Shown here one piece after another: positions 1 to 6,904 of a stretch of DNA of 32,190 nt. Where the stretch lies: NCBI GenBank assembly GCA_018333455.1, contig JAGXTN010000077.1, forward strand, positions 1 to 32,190, given 5' to 3'. The notes below the pieces were generated by a model that was not told the origin of the DNA, did not search any database, and saw only the letters and a program-made list of their open reading frames with translations. Numbering within the stretch: position 1 is the first letter of the stretch; the number at the start of each line of letters is the position of its first letter. This DNA comes from Dethiobacter sp. (lineage in GTDB: Bacteria > Bacillota > Dethiobacteria > Dethiobacterales > Dethiobacteraceae). A program made the position numbers and the translations under genes.

Positions 1-83
1 AAGTTGCCTCCAGATGGAAGCCCTTCGCCTTGACAAAACAATTTATTTGCATCATCTTCATAATGCTTACTTCGCATGGCGTT

Positions 84-109
84 TCCTGTTTAGTTTTCAA
101 AGAACAGCT
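84..109 (-). other. rRNA leader / boxA-like motif
   Basis: The minus strand reads TGTTCTTTGAAAACTAAACA. The string TTCTTTGAAAACT is a familiar element in the leader and spacer of Bacillota rRNA operons, shortly before the mature rRNA. It sits about 55 bases downstream of P2. No recognisable 16S or 23S 5' end is present in the remaining 83 bases, so the RNA gene must begin beyond the left edge. The motif is seen; its assignment rests on recall of rRNA leaders. Confidence 0.5.
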
Positions 110-165
110 ACTTTAGCTTGTCTGGCTCGCTATGCCTTCTTGTTGCTTTCGCAGCCAGGAATTAT

Positions 166-194
166 AGTTTACCACAAGCTGGTGGCAATGTCAA
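166..194 (-). promoter_or_regulatory. Leftward promoter P2, probably for an rRNA operon off the left edge
   Basis: On the minus strand a perfect -35 TTGACA (194-189) is followed after 17 bases by TAAACT (171-166). A TATAAT (166-161) overlaps it but would need a 22-base spacer, so TAAACT is the better -10. It lies downstream of P1 in the same orientation. No convincing ORF follows before the left edge, which fits a stable-RNA operon rather than a protein gene. Confidence 0.55.
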
Positions 195-261
195 TCGCCC
201 TTTTTCTGGAAACACGACGCTACTGGCCGACAAATACTGCGCCTCACAGAGCGACTTTTTC

Positions 262-290
262 ATAGTAACACATTTCGCAGGACTCGTCAA
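262..290 (-). promoter_or_regulatory. Leftward promoter P1, probably for an rRNA operon off the left edge
   Basis: On the minus strand a -35 TTGACG (290-285) and a -10 TACTAT (267-262) are separated by exactly 17 bases. It reads leftward, away from the 3' end of ddh. With a second promoter about 95 bases further on and an rRNA-leader-like motif beyond it, this has the tandem P1-P2 arrangement common upstream of Bacillota rRNA operons. The promoter elements are seen directly; the rRNA assignment is inference because the RNA gene is outside the window. Confidence 0.6.
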
Positions 291-356
291 ATGGAACTTT
301 CCAGGTTGTGAACTTTCCAAGTTTCCAGAAGCAGAGCAAAAGCGAAATCAATTACT

Positions 357-1349
357 TTAAAGTAGATCCCTGCGCAAATCTTCTGCCGCCCTAGCAGACA
401 GATAACCCGGCGGAACATCAAATACCGTCTTTGCACCAGTTTGTCCTTCACGATTAAGACGAACCACAGCCCTTGCATATGCTACCAGCACGCTAGCCGT
501 AAACTCTGGATTACTCGCCAATTTTAAGGAAAACTCCACAATCTGACTCGTTTCCGCAGCAAATCCCGTCCGGCCGCTGCGAATCACAAAGCCGCCATGC
601 GGCATGCCGGCATGGTTTTCCCTTAGCTCATCCTCACTTATAAATGTAACCTTTGTTTCGTACTCAGCAAAATAGTTAGGCATAGACTTAATTTCAGCTG
701 CTATTTGTTCTCTGTCAGCCCCCTCTTCAGCCACAACAAAACATTCGCGGAGATGTTTCTCCTTCGTTGCCAACTGCGGGTTTTCTCCGCTTCTAACTCT
801 TTCTATTGCATCATCAACAGGAATGGTGTACTGGATTCCATTTTTAACTCCTCGAATCCTTCTAATGGCATCGGAATGTCCCTGACTAACGCCACGACCC
901 CAGAATGTATACTCCTTGCCATCCGGCAAAATTGCCTCGGCGACCATCCTATTCAGGGAAAAAAGCCCCGGGTCCCAACCGATACAAATAGCTGCCGTTT
1001 TACCACTCACTTTAGCAGCCTCATTCACTGCTGCATAGTACTCCGGTATTTTTGCGTGAGTATCGTAGCTGTCTACTGTGTTAAACAAGCCGGCGAAATA
1101 GGGGCCTTGCTCAGGCAAATCTGTCGCTGAACCACCGCACAAAATCAACACGTCGAGCTCATTGATAAAGTCAATGGCATTATCAACCGCTACCACCTTG
1201 ACACTCTGACTGTGAATCCTGAGTGTAGCTGGGGCACGCCTAGTAAATACAGCGACCAGCTCCATATCAGTATTTAATTTAATAGCGGCTTCCACACCCC
1301 GACCCAAATTGCCGTAGCCGACAATTCCAACCCTAATTTTCTCTGCCAT
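357..1349 (-). CDS. ddh: meso-Diaminopimelate D-dehydrogenase
   Basis: This NADPH-dependent cytosolic enzyme reductively aminates L-2-amino-6-oxopimelate (tetrahydrodipicolinate) to meso-DAP in one step, giving DAP for peptidoglycan and lysine. The 330-residue product has the usual family length. It opens with a Rossmann fold (GYGNLGRG at residues 11-18) and carries GWDPGLFS and the WGRGVSQGHSDA segment typical of Ddh. The start is the ATG at 1349, because the minus strand has GGAGGT five bases before it; an in-frame ATG twelve bases upstream has no such site. It is the only long gene on the minus strand. Its transcript would run toward the putative rRNA promoters, and I saw no clear terminator between. 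lysA, encoding the next enzyme, lies divergently across an 850-bp gap. Confidence 0.95.
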   Translation of the reverse strand: MAEKIRVGIVGYGNLGRGVEAAIKLNTDMELVAVFTRRAPATLRIHSQSVKVVAVDNAIDFINELDVLILCGGSATDLPEQGPYFAGLFNTVDSYDTHAKIPEYYAAVNEAAKVSGKTAAICIGWDPGLFSLNRMVAEAILPDGKEYTFWGRGVSQGHSDAIRRIRGVKNGIQYTIPVDDAIERVRSGENPQLATKEKHLRECFVVAEEGADREQIAAEIKSMPNYFAEYETKVTFISEDELRENHAGMPHGGFVIRSGRTGFAAETSQIVEFSLKLASNPEFTASVLVAYARAVVRLNREGQTGAKTVFDVPPGYLSARAAEDLRRDLL

Positions 1350-1398
1350 ATTTACCTCCAATTAAGCATTAATTTAGACTTCACGAAACGCTTTCTCT

Positions 1399-1428
1399 AT
1401 CATAGCGCATCGTGTCAGCTGCTGTAAA
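1399..1428 (-). promoter_or_regulatory. Candidate ddh promoter
   Basis: On the minus strand TTTACA (1428-1423) and TATGAT (1404-1399) are 18 bases apart. The predicted start point lies about 40 bases upstream of the ddh start codon. Each hexamer differs from consensus by one base. I saw no operator or riboswitch between it and the gene. Confidence 0.45.
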
Positions 1429-1666
1429 GTTTTTTCAGTTCGTTTACGGATTAATTGTGAATCCTCTCCCCCCAAAGAGTGGCTGATCCAGAGACACACT
1501 TGACACCAGAAGGGTAGCGGCAGAGAACGCTCCTACTGTGAAAGTATTTTGCGTTCTTTTTCGCTAAGGCTTTCGCTCCGGTTCCCTCGTGAGAAGTGCA
1601 ACGGCTCACCGGCGCTCTTCCGCCCAGGCTGCCCTCGACATTCGCCTTCCATGGCTCAGGTCTCGG

Positions 1667-1688
1667 CGACATGCATCCATGCATGTCG
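1667..1688. repeat. Perfect 10-bp palindrome with 2-base spacer
   Basis: CGACATGCAT and ATGCATGTCG are perfect inverted copies separated by CC. The palindrome lies inside the inverted-repeat-bounded segment. No T-run follows it on either strand, so it is not a simple terminator. Its function is unknown. Confidence 0.6.
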
Positions 1689-1891
1689 GCCGGCTCCAGT
1701 TCTTGGTTTGCCTGCACTTCTAGCCACTCGTCCACATCTCGCTCAAGCTCTCAACAAAAAAGCAGCAGGCAAAGACAGCAGCACCTTGTTGCCTTATCAA
1801 AACCCTTTCAGATATTGTTGACTTCCACGGAATGCGAAAGCGAGCGTTAAGTGTCAGCAGCGTTTAGCGAACGGGAATTCGCAGCGTTAAG

Positions 1892-1937
1892 ACATGCCAA
1901 CGGTTCACATGCTGTAAGCCCAGAGGTTTTGGCATGT
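1892..1937. repeat. Hairpin with 9-bp perfect arms
   Basis: ACATGCCAA (1892-1900) is inverted at TTGGCATGT (1929-1937). The pairing continues imperfectly outward through TTAA/TTAG-type bases. The 28-base loop is too long for a classical terminator and no T-run follows. It lies inside the inverted-repeat-bounded segment and is probably part of that element. Confidence 0.45.
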
Positions 1938-2209
1938 TAGCGAGAATGACAGTTCGTAGCTGCGAAAACGTGCGAGCGTTGTATTTGAGGAAGGCTACAT
2001 TGCCGAGAATGCTTCAATGTCTCATCCCCGGTGTCAAGCGTGTCTCTGGATCAGCCCGGGGGAGTGGGGATATGTCGGGAAGGGAGAGGGGATTTGTCGG
2101 GGAGAGTGTATACATAGGGGGAGTAGTCTTAGCAAGACCGAAAGCACCTGAAGTTGCGGTGGAATTCTTGAAATCTAAGTAATGAAGATGAGTAAAGGGA
2201 GGGAGATTT

Positions 2210-3520
2210 TTGTTTTTATCTGGAACGGGGAGAATTAATCAGGCAGGGCATCTGGAGATTGGCGGTTGTGATACGGTCGACTTGGCTAGAGAATTTGGCA
2301 CGCCGCTTTATATTATGGATGAGGAGCTAATGCGGAAAAATTGTGCTGCATACCGCGATACATTGGCTGAAATATACCCCCACAGCCAGGTGGCATACGC
2401 CGGCAAGGCTTTTTTGACTAAGGCGATGTGCCGTTTGGTGGCGGAGGAGGGGCTGGCGCTCGATGTGGTCTCCGGCGGTGAAATTTATACAGGGCTGGCC
2501 GCCGGTTTTCCCGCCGAGAAGATGATTTTTCATGGTAATAATAAGGCGCCGGCCGAAATTGAGCTGGCACTAAAGCATGGAGTAGGCCGTTTTGTGGTCG
2601 ATAGCCACGGAGAATTAGAGCTACTCGCGGAACTAGCCATGGCGGCCGGGAAAGAAGCAGCAATTTATTTGCGGGTCAAACCCGGGATTGAAGCCCATAC
2701 CCATCATTTTATTCAGACGGGGCAGCTGGATTCTAAGTTTGGCCTGGGACTGGCTGACGGGGAGGCGATGCGGGCAGTGCAGGCGGCGTTAAAAACGCAG
2801 GGGCTGAAGTTAAAAGGGCTGCATTGCCATATCGGTTCGCAGATTTTTGATTTAGAGCCGTTTAAGTTGGCGGCAATCGTGATGCTCGATTTTTGCCGGG
2901 AAATTTACAGTCAGACAGGCTTGATTATCGAGGAGCTCGATTTGGGCGGCGGGGTGGGAATCCGTTATTTGCGCCAAGACGACCCTTGTCCGCTGGCTGA
3001 TTTTGCCCGGCTGATTGCCACCACAGTAAAAGAGAAGTGTGCAGAGCATAATTTGCCTCTGCCTAAGCTGGTGCTGGAGCCGGGGCGCTCAATTGTGGGG
3101 GAGGCGGGTACTACGCTTTATACGGTGGGCACCATCAAGGAGGTTCCCGGCATCCGCAAGTATGTGGCGGTCGACGGCGGGATGATGGATAATTTGCGCA
3201 CCGCGCTCTATGATGCCAAGTATGAAGCGGTGGTGGCCAGTCGTGCTAACGATCCGGCGGAGGAAATAGTCTCGATTGCCGGCAAGGCTTGTGAGTCCGG
3301 CGATATGCTGATTTGGGATGTTTTGCTGCCTAAGCTTCGGCGAGGCGATTTGCTCGCTTGTTTATCTACCGGTGCGTATCATTATTCTATGGCAAATAAC
3401 TATAATCGCTTTCCGCGGCCGGCGGTAGTATTTGTCGGCGGCGGCCGGGCTGATTTAGTTGTGGCACGGGAATCGTATGAAGATTTAATTAGAAACGATT
3501 TGCTTCCATCTGGAATATAA
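2210..3520 (+). CDS. lysA: Diaminopimelate decarboxylase
   Basis: This PLP-dependent enzyme decarboxylates meso-DAP to L-lysine, the last step of the pathway. The 436-residue product has the fold-type III barrel with the PLP lysine in AYAGKAF (Lys66), the HCHIGSQ segment, the GGG phosphate-binding stretch (DLGGGVG), EPGRSIVGEAG, and a C-terminal CESGD motif providing active-site residues across the dimer. The start is a TTG: AAAGGGAGGGAG ends five bases before it, and no in-frame ATG or GTG is better placed. It leads lysA-asd-lysC, with 21 bases to asd. I saw no lysine riboswitch upstream and no convincing promoter. Confidence 0.95.
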   Translation: MFLSGTGRINQAGHLEIGGCDTVDLAREFGTPLYIMDEELMRKNCAAYRDTLAEIYPHSQVAYAGKAFLTKAMCRLVAEEGLALDVVSGGEIYTGLAAGFPAEKMIFHGNNKAPAEIELALKHGVGRFVVDSHGELELLAELAMAAGKEAAIYLRVKPGIEAHTHHFIQTGQLDSKFGLGLADGEAMRAVQAALKTQGLKLKGLHCHIGSQIFDLEPFKLAAIVMLDFCREIYSQTGLIIEELDLGGGVGIRYLRQDDPCPLADFARLIATTVKEKCAEHNLPLPKLVLEPGRSIVGEAGTTLYTVGTIKEVPGIRKYVAVDGGMMDNLRTALYDAKYEAVVASRANDPAEEIVSIAGKACESGDMLIWDVLLPKLRRGDLLACLSTGAYHYSMANNYNRFPRPAVVFVGGGRADLVVARESYEDLIRNDLLPSGI

Positions 3521-3541
3521 TTATTTGAGGGGGGATTTGCA

Positions 3542-4579
3542 GTGAAAAAGTATAACGTGGCCATTGTGGGCGCTACCGGGATGGTGGGGCAGTCGCTAGT
3601 GCAGGTATTGCAGGAGAGGAATTTTCCGCTGGGAGAGCTGAAGCTGCTGGCTTCCGCCCGCTCGGTTAATCTGACGGTTGAAGTGTTGGGCAAGGTGTAC
3701 AATGTGGAAGAAGCAAAGCCGGAAGCGTTTGCCGGGGTTGACGTGGCTTTTTTCAGCGCCGGGGAAGCGATCAGCAAAGAGCTGGCGCCGGAGGCGGTGC
3801 GGCGCGGCGCCGTGGTAATTGATAATAGCAACGCCTTTCGCATGGACGAGGGGATTCCGCTGGTGGTGCCGGAGGTGAATGCTGCCGCCCTAGCCGACCA
3901 TCAAGGGATTATTGCCAATCCCAATTGTTCCACTATTCAGTTGGTGGTAGCCTTGCAGCCGCTGCAGCAAGCGGCCGCGCTGCGGCGGGTGGTCGTCACC
4001 TCCTACCAGGCTGTTTCCGGTGCCGGCAAAGAAGCGGTCGATGAATTGCTGAAGCAGAGTAAAGCAATTATTGAGGGCGAAACTGACTTCCCTAAGGAGC
4101 GGATTCCCCATGCCAACGCCAAAGTCCAGTACCAGCTTGCTTTCAACGTGGTGCCGCAGATTGATGTTTTCGGGGAAGATGGCTACTGCAAGGAAGAAAG
4201 GAAAGTTATCCAGGAAACTCGTAAAATAATGGGGCTGCCGGAATTGAAAATTACGGCTACAACCGTGCGCGTTCCGGTTCTAAACGGCCATTCCGAAGCG
4301 GTGAATCTGGAATTTGTCAGCCGGCTCTCGGTGGCGGAGGCGCGGGCTGCGCTGGAAGGGGCACCTGGGGTAATCGTGCTAGATGATACGGCAGAGCTGA
4401 GTTATCCGATGCCGGCGTTGCAAGATGGCCGCGACGAAGTTTTTGTAGGCCGTATCCGGGCTGACGACTCTGTGCCACACGGCTTAAATATGTGGGTAGT
4501 GGCTGACAATATCCGCAAAGGCGCAGCCACAAATTCAATTCAGATTGCGGAAGCACTAATCGCCCGCGGGCAGTTGTAG
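3542..4579 (+). CDS. asd: Aspartate-semialdehyde dehydrogenase
   Basis: It reduces L-aspartyl-4-phosphate to aspartate semialdehyde with NADPH, the branch-point metabolite for lysine/DAP, threonine and methionine. The 345-residue product begins with a nucleotide-binding fold (GATGMVGQ at residues 10-17) and carries the catalytic cysteine in NPNCSTIQ (Cys129). The histidine segment GHSEAV is also present. The start is GTG, with GAGGGGGG seven bases upstream. It lies between lysA and lysC, 11 bases before the latter, so the three are almost certainly cotranscribed. Length and motifs are normal. Confidence 0.95.
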   Translation: MKKYNVAIVGATGMVGQSLVQVLQERNFPLGELKLLASARSVNLTVEVLGKVYNVEEAKPEAFAGVDVAFFSAGEAISKELAPEAVRRGAVVIDNSNAFRMDEGIPLVVPEVNAAALADHQGIIANPNCSTIQLVVALQPLQQAAALRRVVVTSYQAVSGAGKEAVDELLKQSKAIIEGETDFPKERIPHANAKVQYQLAFNVVPQIDVFGEDGYCKEERKVIQETRKIMGLPELKITATTVRVPVLNGHSEAVNLEFVSRLSVAEARAALEGAPGVIVLDDTAELSYPMPALQDGRDEVFVGRIRADDSVPHGLNMWVVADNIRKGAATNSIQIAEALIARGQL

Positions 4580-4590
4580 GAGGCGCGACA

Positions 4591-5850
4591 GTGAAAATTA
4601 TTGTCCAAAAATTTGGCGGCACTTCGGTTGGCAGCCCTTCCTTGCGGGCAGAAGTAGTGAAGCGGGTGCGGGAAGCGCGGGAGAAGGGTTTTCGGCCTGT
4701 GGTCGTCGTTTCCGCCATGGGACGCGAAGGCGACCCTTATGCCACGGATACTTTGAAAAATTTAATGCTCTCCACTTGCGGCTGCGGGGAGCAGTCGCTG
4801 CGGGATATGGATTTGATTATGGCTTGCGGGGAAATAATCTCTTCCGTGGTGATGTCGTCCACGCTGTGCGCGAGCGGCATTGCATCACTAGCTCTGACCG
4901 GTGCTCAAGCCGGGATGGTGACAGACGGTAATTATGGCTGCGCGCAAGTGGTGGAATTTAATCCGGAGCGGTTGCTGGCACACTTGCGCAGCGATGAAGT
5001 GGTGGTAGTGGCCGGCTTTCAAGGGGTGACGCCGGAGGGTGAAATCAATACCTTGGGGCGGGGCGGCAGTGACACGAGCGCCGTGATCCTCGGTGCCGGA
5101 TTAGGCGCTGAAAAAGTGGAGATTTACACCGATGTGAACGGAATTATGACGGCGGATCCCAAGCTCGTTTCTGCCGCACGCATTATTGACCACCTTACTT
5201 ACAACGAGGTCTGCCAGCTGGCGCATGAAGGCGCCAAGGTAATCCACCCGCGGGCGGTGGAAGTCGCCATGCAGCATAATGTGCCTTTGGTTGTCAAACA
5301 TTTGGAGGAAAGGGCGGCTGGCACAGTGATTAGCGCAGAAAGTATTGCTACGGGCGAAGGACGTTTCGGCGAGCGGGAAATGCGGGTGATTACCGGCATC
5401 GCCCATACTACTGACTTGGCACGTTTGACGGTGGAGATGGGTGCGGATGAAGCTGAACTGGAACTAGAATTGTTTGAAAGCCTGGCCGATTCACGTATTT
5501 CAATTGATCTTATTTCTATTTTTCCAGAGAGAAAGAATTTTACCGTCAAAATGGAGCATCTGCCTCGCGCTGAGGCCTTGCTGAAAAAACTGGGGGTTTC
5601 TTACCAGGTCAATGCCGATTGTGCTAAAGTTGCCGTAGTGGGGCTGGGGATGCGCAATCTGCCCGGCGTGATGGCTAGGGTGATTAAGGCGCTTAACGAT
5701 AAGAAGATCCGTATTCTCCAAAGCGGAGATTCGAATATTACTATTTCCATCTTAATTCAAGAGCATGACCTTCCCGAGGCGCTGTGTACACTGCATGAGT
5801 ATTTCCGGCTGGATGCGCCCTCCGGCGAAGATGAACGCGTTTTGGCTTGA
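4591..5850 (+). CDS. lysC: Aspartate kinase (monofunctional)
   Basis: It phosphorylates L-aspartate at the head of the aspartate family pathway. The 419-residue product has the kinase signature KFGGTSVGS (residues 7-15), then GRGGSDTSA and a second nucleotide-binding segment (EIYTDVNGIMTADP). The C-terminal third has two tandem ACT-like regions (around 265-330 and 345-410), which in this family bind lysine, threonine or DAP as feedback effectors. The effector cannot be read from sequence alone. The start is GTG with AGGAGG seven bases upstream, immediately after the asd stop. The symbol lysC is generic; a Bacillus-style name could be dapG. Confidence 0.92.
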   Translation: MKIIVQKFGGTSVGSPSLRAEVVKRVREAREKGFRPVVVVSAMGREGDPYATDTLKNLMLSTCGCGEQSLRDMDLIMACGEIISSVVMSSTLCASGIASLALTGAQAGMVTDGNYGCAQVVEFNPERLLAHLRSDEVVVVAGFQGVTPEGEINTLGRGGSDTSAVILGAGLGAEKVEIYTDVNGIMTADPKLVSAARIIDHLTYNEVCQLAHEGAKVIHPRAVEVAMQHNVPLVVKHLEERAAGTVISAESIATGEGRFGEREMRVITGIAHTTDLARLTVEMGADEAELELELFESLADSRISIDLISIFPERKNFTVKMEHLPRAEALLKKLGVSYQVNADCAKVAVVGLGMRNLPGVMARVIKALNDKKIRILQSGDSNITISILIQEHDLPEALCTLHEYFRLDAPSGEDERVLA

Positions 5851-5941
5851 AAAAAGCAGGCGCCCTCGACCTGTCCTCACATTAGCTTAAGCTTAGCCCT
5901 CACCCGGCCCTCACCCTTGCTTTAGCTCAGCATTCAGGTTG

Positions 5942-5980
5942 GCCCTCACCCTAACCCTCTCCCGCAGGGAGAGGGGAATT
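5942..5980 (+). repeat. Dispersed palindromic repeat, family A
   Basis: The core CCCTCTCCCGCAGGGAGAGG is preceded by a CCCTCACCCTAA-type stretch and followed by GGAATT. It forms a strong hairpin. A degenerate relative lies just before it (about 5896-5925). It sits between lysC and the T-box promoter. Other copies are at 6568-6590, 6638-6676, 10229-10266 and 31881-31918, with fragments near 1460, 2080 and 27716. Confidence 0.8.
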
Positions 5981-6028
5981 GTTGGGCAGGGAGAGAGGAT
6001 TTGTCGGCAGCGCTTGCGCTAAAATTGC

Positions 6029-6057
6029 TTGACAGGTGGCAGACGAACGGCTAGAAT
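6029..6057 (+). promoter_or_regulatory. Promoter of the T-box leader
   Basis: A perfect -35 TTGACA (6029-6034) and a -10 TAGAAT (6052-6057) are separated by 17 bases. Transcription would begin near 6064, directly before the T-box stem I sequence. It is one of the best promoters in the window. Confidence 0.8.
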
Positions 6058-6063
6058 AAGTTT

Positions 6064-6323
6064 AAGATAACGTAATGACAGGGAAGCAGTATGCAGGGGA
6101 TGAGGATTTCAGAGAGCCGGTGGCGCTGCGAACCGGTGTCCCTCCCTGTTGAAATTACCCCCTCGAGCGGCGGACCGAAATGAAAAGTAGGCTCCGACGG
6201 ATTCCCACCGTTAGCTGGGAAGGGCATTATCCCGCCTGCGGGACGTGCTTACTGAGTGGGCTTTAAGGCCAAATTGGGTGGTAACGCGGATGAATCCGTC
6301 CCTTACAGGGGGGCGGTTTTTTT
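6064..6323 (+). promoter_or_regulatory. T-box leader (tRNA-sensing riboswitch)
   Basis: T-boxes read the charging state of one tRNA and choose between termination and read-through. Stem I is seen with AGAGAGCCGG and the apical GGCGCTGCGAACCGG (about 6111-6135). After it come GAGC (6164-6167), AAGTAGG, the ACGG...CCGTTA stem III region (about 6185-6214), and the T-box sequence GGGTGGTAACGCGG (6276-6289) followed by a terminator. The TGGT bulge would pair with a tRNA ending ACCA, so discriminator base A. The specifier position, read as the triplet before ACC, is ATT (6154-6156, isoleucine); a two-base shift would give TAC (tyrosine). The next gene is aroF, ~580 bases beyond the terminator. Presence of a T-box is near certain; its amino acid is not. 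Confidence 0.9.
6296..6323 (+). terminator. T-box regulated terminator
   Basis: CCGTCCC (6296-6302) pairs with GGGGCGG (6310-6316, one G-U pair), followed by seven T residues (6317-6323). The 5' part of the stem overlaps the sequence needed for the antiterminator that uses the T-box motif just upstream, as expected for transcriptional T-box control. Confidence 0.85.
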
Positions 6324-6378
6324 GTTGTAGAATTGGAGGGGGATATGCAGCAGTCTTCAGTATGTGGCAGATACTAGC

Positions 6379-6403
6379 GGGCGGGTTTGAAACCCGCCCC
6401 TAC
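6379..6403 (+). repeat. Dispersed palindromic repeat, family B
   Basis: GGGCGGGTTTGAAACCCGCC followed by CCTAC forms a perfect hairpin. It lies between the T-box terminator and aroF. Two further copies are at 6495-6535 and, inverted, at 31976-32016. Confidence 0.85.
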
Positions 6404-6494
6404 AATAGGTTTTCAGGAACAAATTTGCGAGCGCGGTTTTTTGTTTATTGTAGGAATTCGATAAGTCTACTCTGAAAATAGCATCTACTATCTG

Positions 6495-6595
6495 CTTGGG
6501 CGGGTTTGAAACCCGCCCCTACATGGTACGAGCGATGGCATAAGTGTTCCCTTCTGCCATCCCAACAATTCCCCTCTCTCTGCGGGAGAGCAACC
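6495..6595 (+). repeat. Composite repeat (family B plus family A half)
   Basis: This block begins with a family B palindrome, continues through ACATGGTACGAGCGA and an AAGTGTTCCCTTCTGCCAT stretch, and ends in a shortened family A hairpin (6568-6590). The first 41 bases (6495-6535) are identical to the reverse complement of 31976-32016. The similarity continues with substitutions and a small indel to the family A part of the right-hand copy. So this is one composite unit, not two independent repeats. Confidence 0.8.
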
Positions 6596-6637
6596 GAACG
6601 AACACGCAGGTTCGCCCCTACAGCACCCTTCCCGGCT

Positions 6638-6676
6638 ATTCCCCTCTCCCTGCGGGAGAGGGCCAGGGTGAGGGCC
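6638..6676 (-). repeat. Dispersed palindromic repeat, family A, inverted
   Basis: This copy is in the opposite orientation to 5942-5980, reading CCCCTCTCCCTGCGGGAGAG and then GGCCAGGGTGAGGGCC. With the blocks at 6379 and 6495 it fills most of the space between the T-box terminator and aroF. I saw no gene or clear promoter in this part. Confidence 0.8.
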
Positions 6677-6773
6677 AGCTGAGGCGCATTTTCATCCTTC
6701 TAATGGTGCCCCGTCTTTGTGGGGGCATGGGGGTCTACCTAGGTATAGGGAATAATTTATGGGTGGTGGTTTT

Positions 6774-6857
6774 ATGGACATAGCTGATTATTTTCTGAAA
6801 CCGGAGTCAGTGGAAGAATGGTCTAAAAATTTAGAACCAAGGCTGGGAAAAAGCTGA
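6774..6857 (+). CDS. Possible 27-residue micro-ORF, unknown function
   Basis: An ATG frame encodes a 27-residue hydrophilic peptide starting MDIADYFLKPESVEEWSKN and ending LGKS. Its composition looks protein-like and unlike the repeat-derived frames around it, but I do not recognise it. The preceding GGGTGGTGG is a weak ribosome site. It lies 47 bases upstream of aroF and downstream of the T-box terminator. It could be a remnant of the gene once controlled by the T-box, a small leader peptide, or chance. Confidence 0.25.
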   Translation: MDIADYFLKPESVEEWSKNLEPRLGKS

Positions 6858-6904
6858 ATACGTAGGCAGTGCTACTTGTGTTAATTTGAGGAGGGCTAAA
6901 AATA

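Larger units (their letters stand above)
1481..2056. repeat. Segment bounded by 27-bp near-perfect inverted repeats
   Basis: The left arm (1481-1507) and right arm (2030-2056) are inverted copies that agree at 26 of 27 positions; the shared core is AGAGACACRCTTGACACC. Outside both arms lie C- or G-rich remnants of the CCCTCTCCC-type repeat. The interior holds no convincing gene: the short ORFs lack ribosome sites and match nothing I know. It does contain further hairpins (1667-1688 and 1892-1937). This could be a small non-autonomous element (MITE-like), a repeat-pair array, or a structured RNA. No target-site duplication is obvious. Confidence 0.6.

Noticed and set aside
14-360. Two short plus-strand ORFs at the left edge
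   Set aside because: They overlap each other and run antisense through the leftward promoters and rRNA-leader motif.
1451-1735. 94-residue minus-strand ORF in the ddh-lysA gap
   Set aside because: It begins and ends in repeat-like DNA, has no ribosome site, and runs through the left inverted-repeat arm and the palindrome. It is better explained as part of the repeat segment.
1934-2182. 82-residue plus-strand ORF before lysA
   Set aside because: No ribosome site; it crosses the right inverted-repeat arm and a family A fragment. Composition is not protein-like.
2057-2209. Possible lysine riboswitch upstream of lysA
   Set aside because: I looked for the conserved L-box core and a following terminator and found neither.
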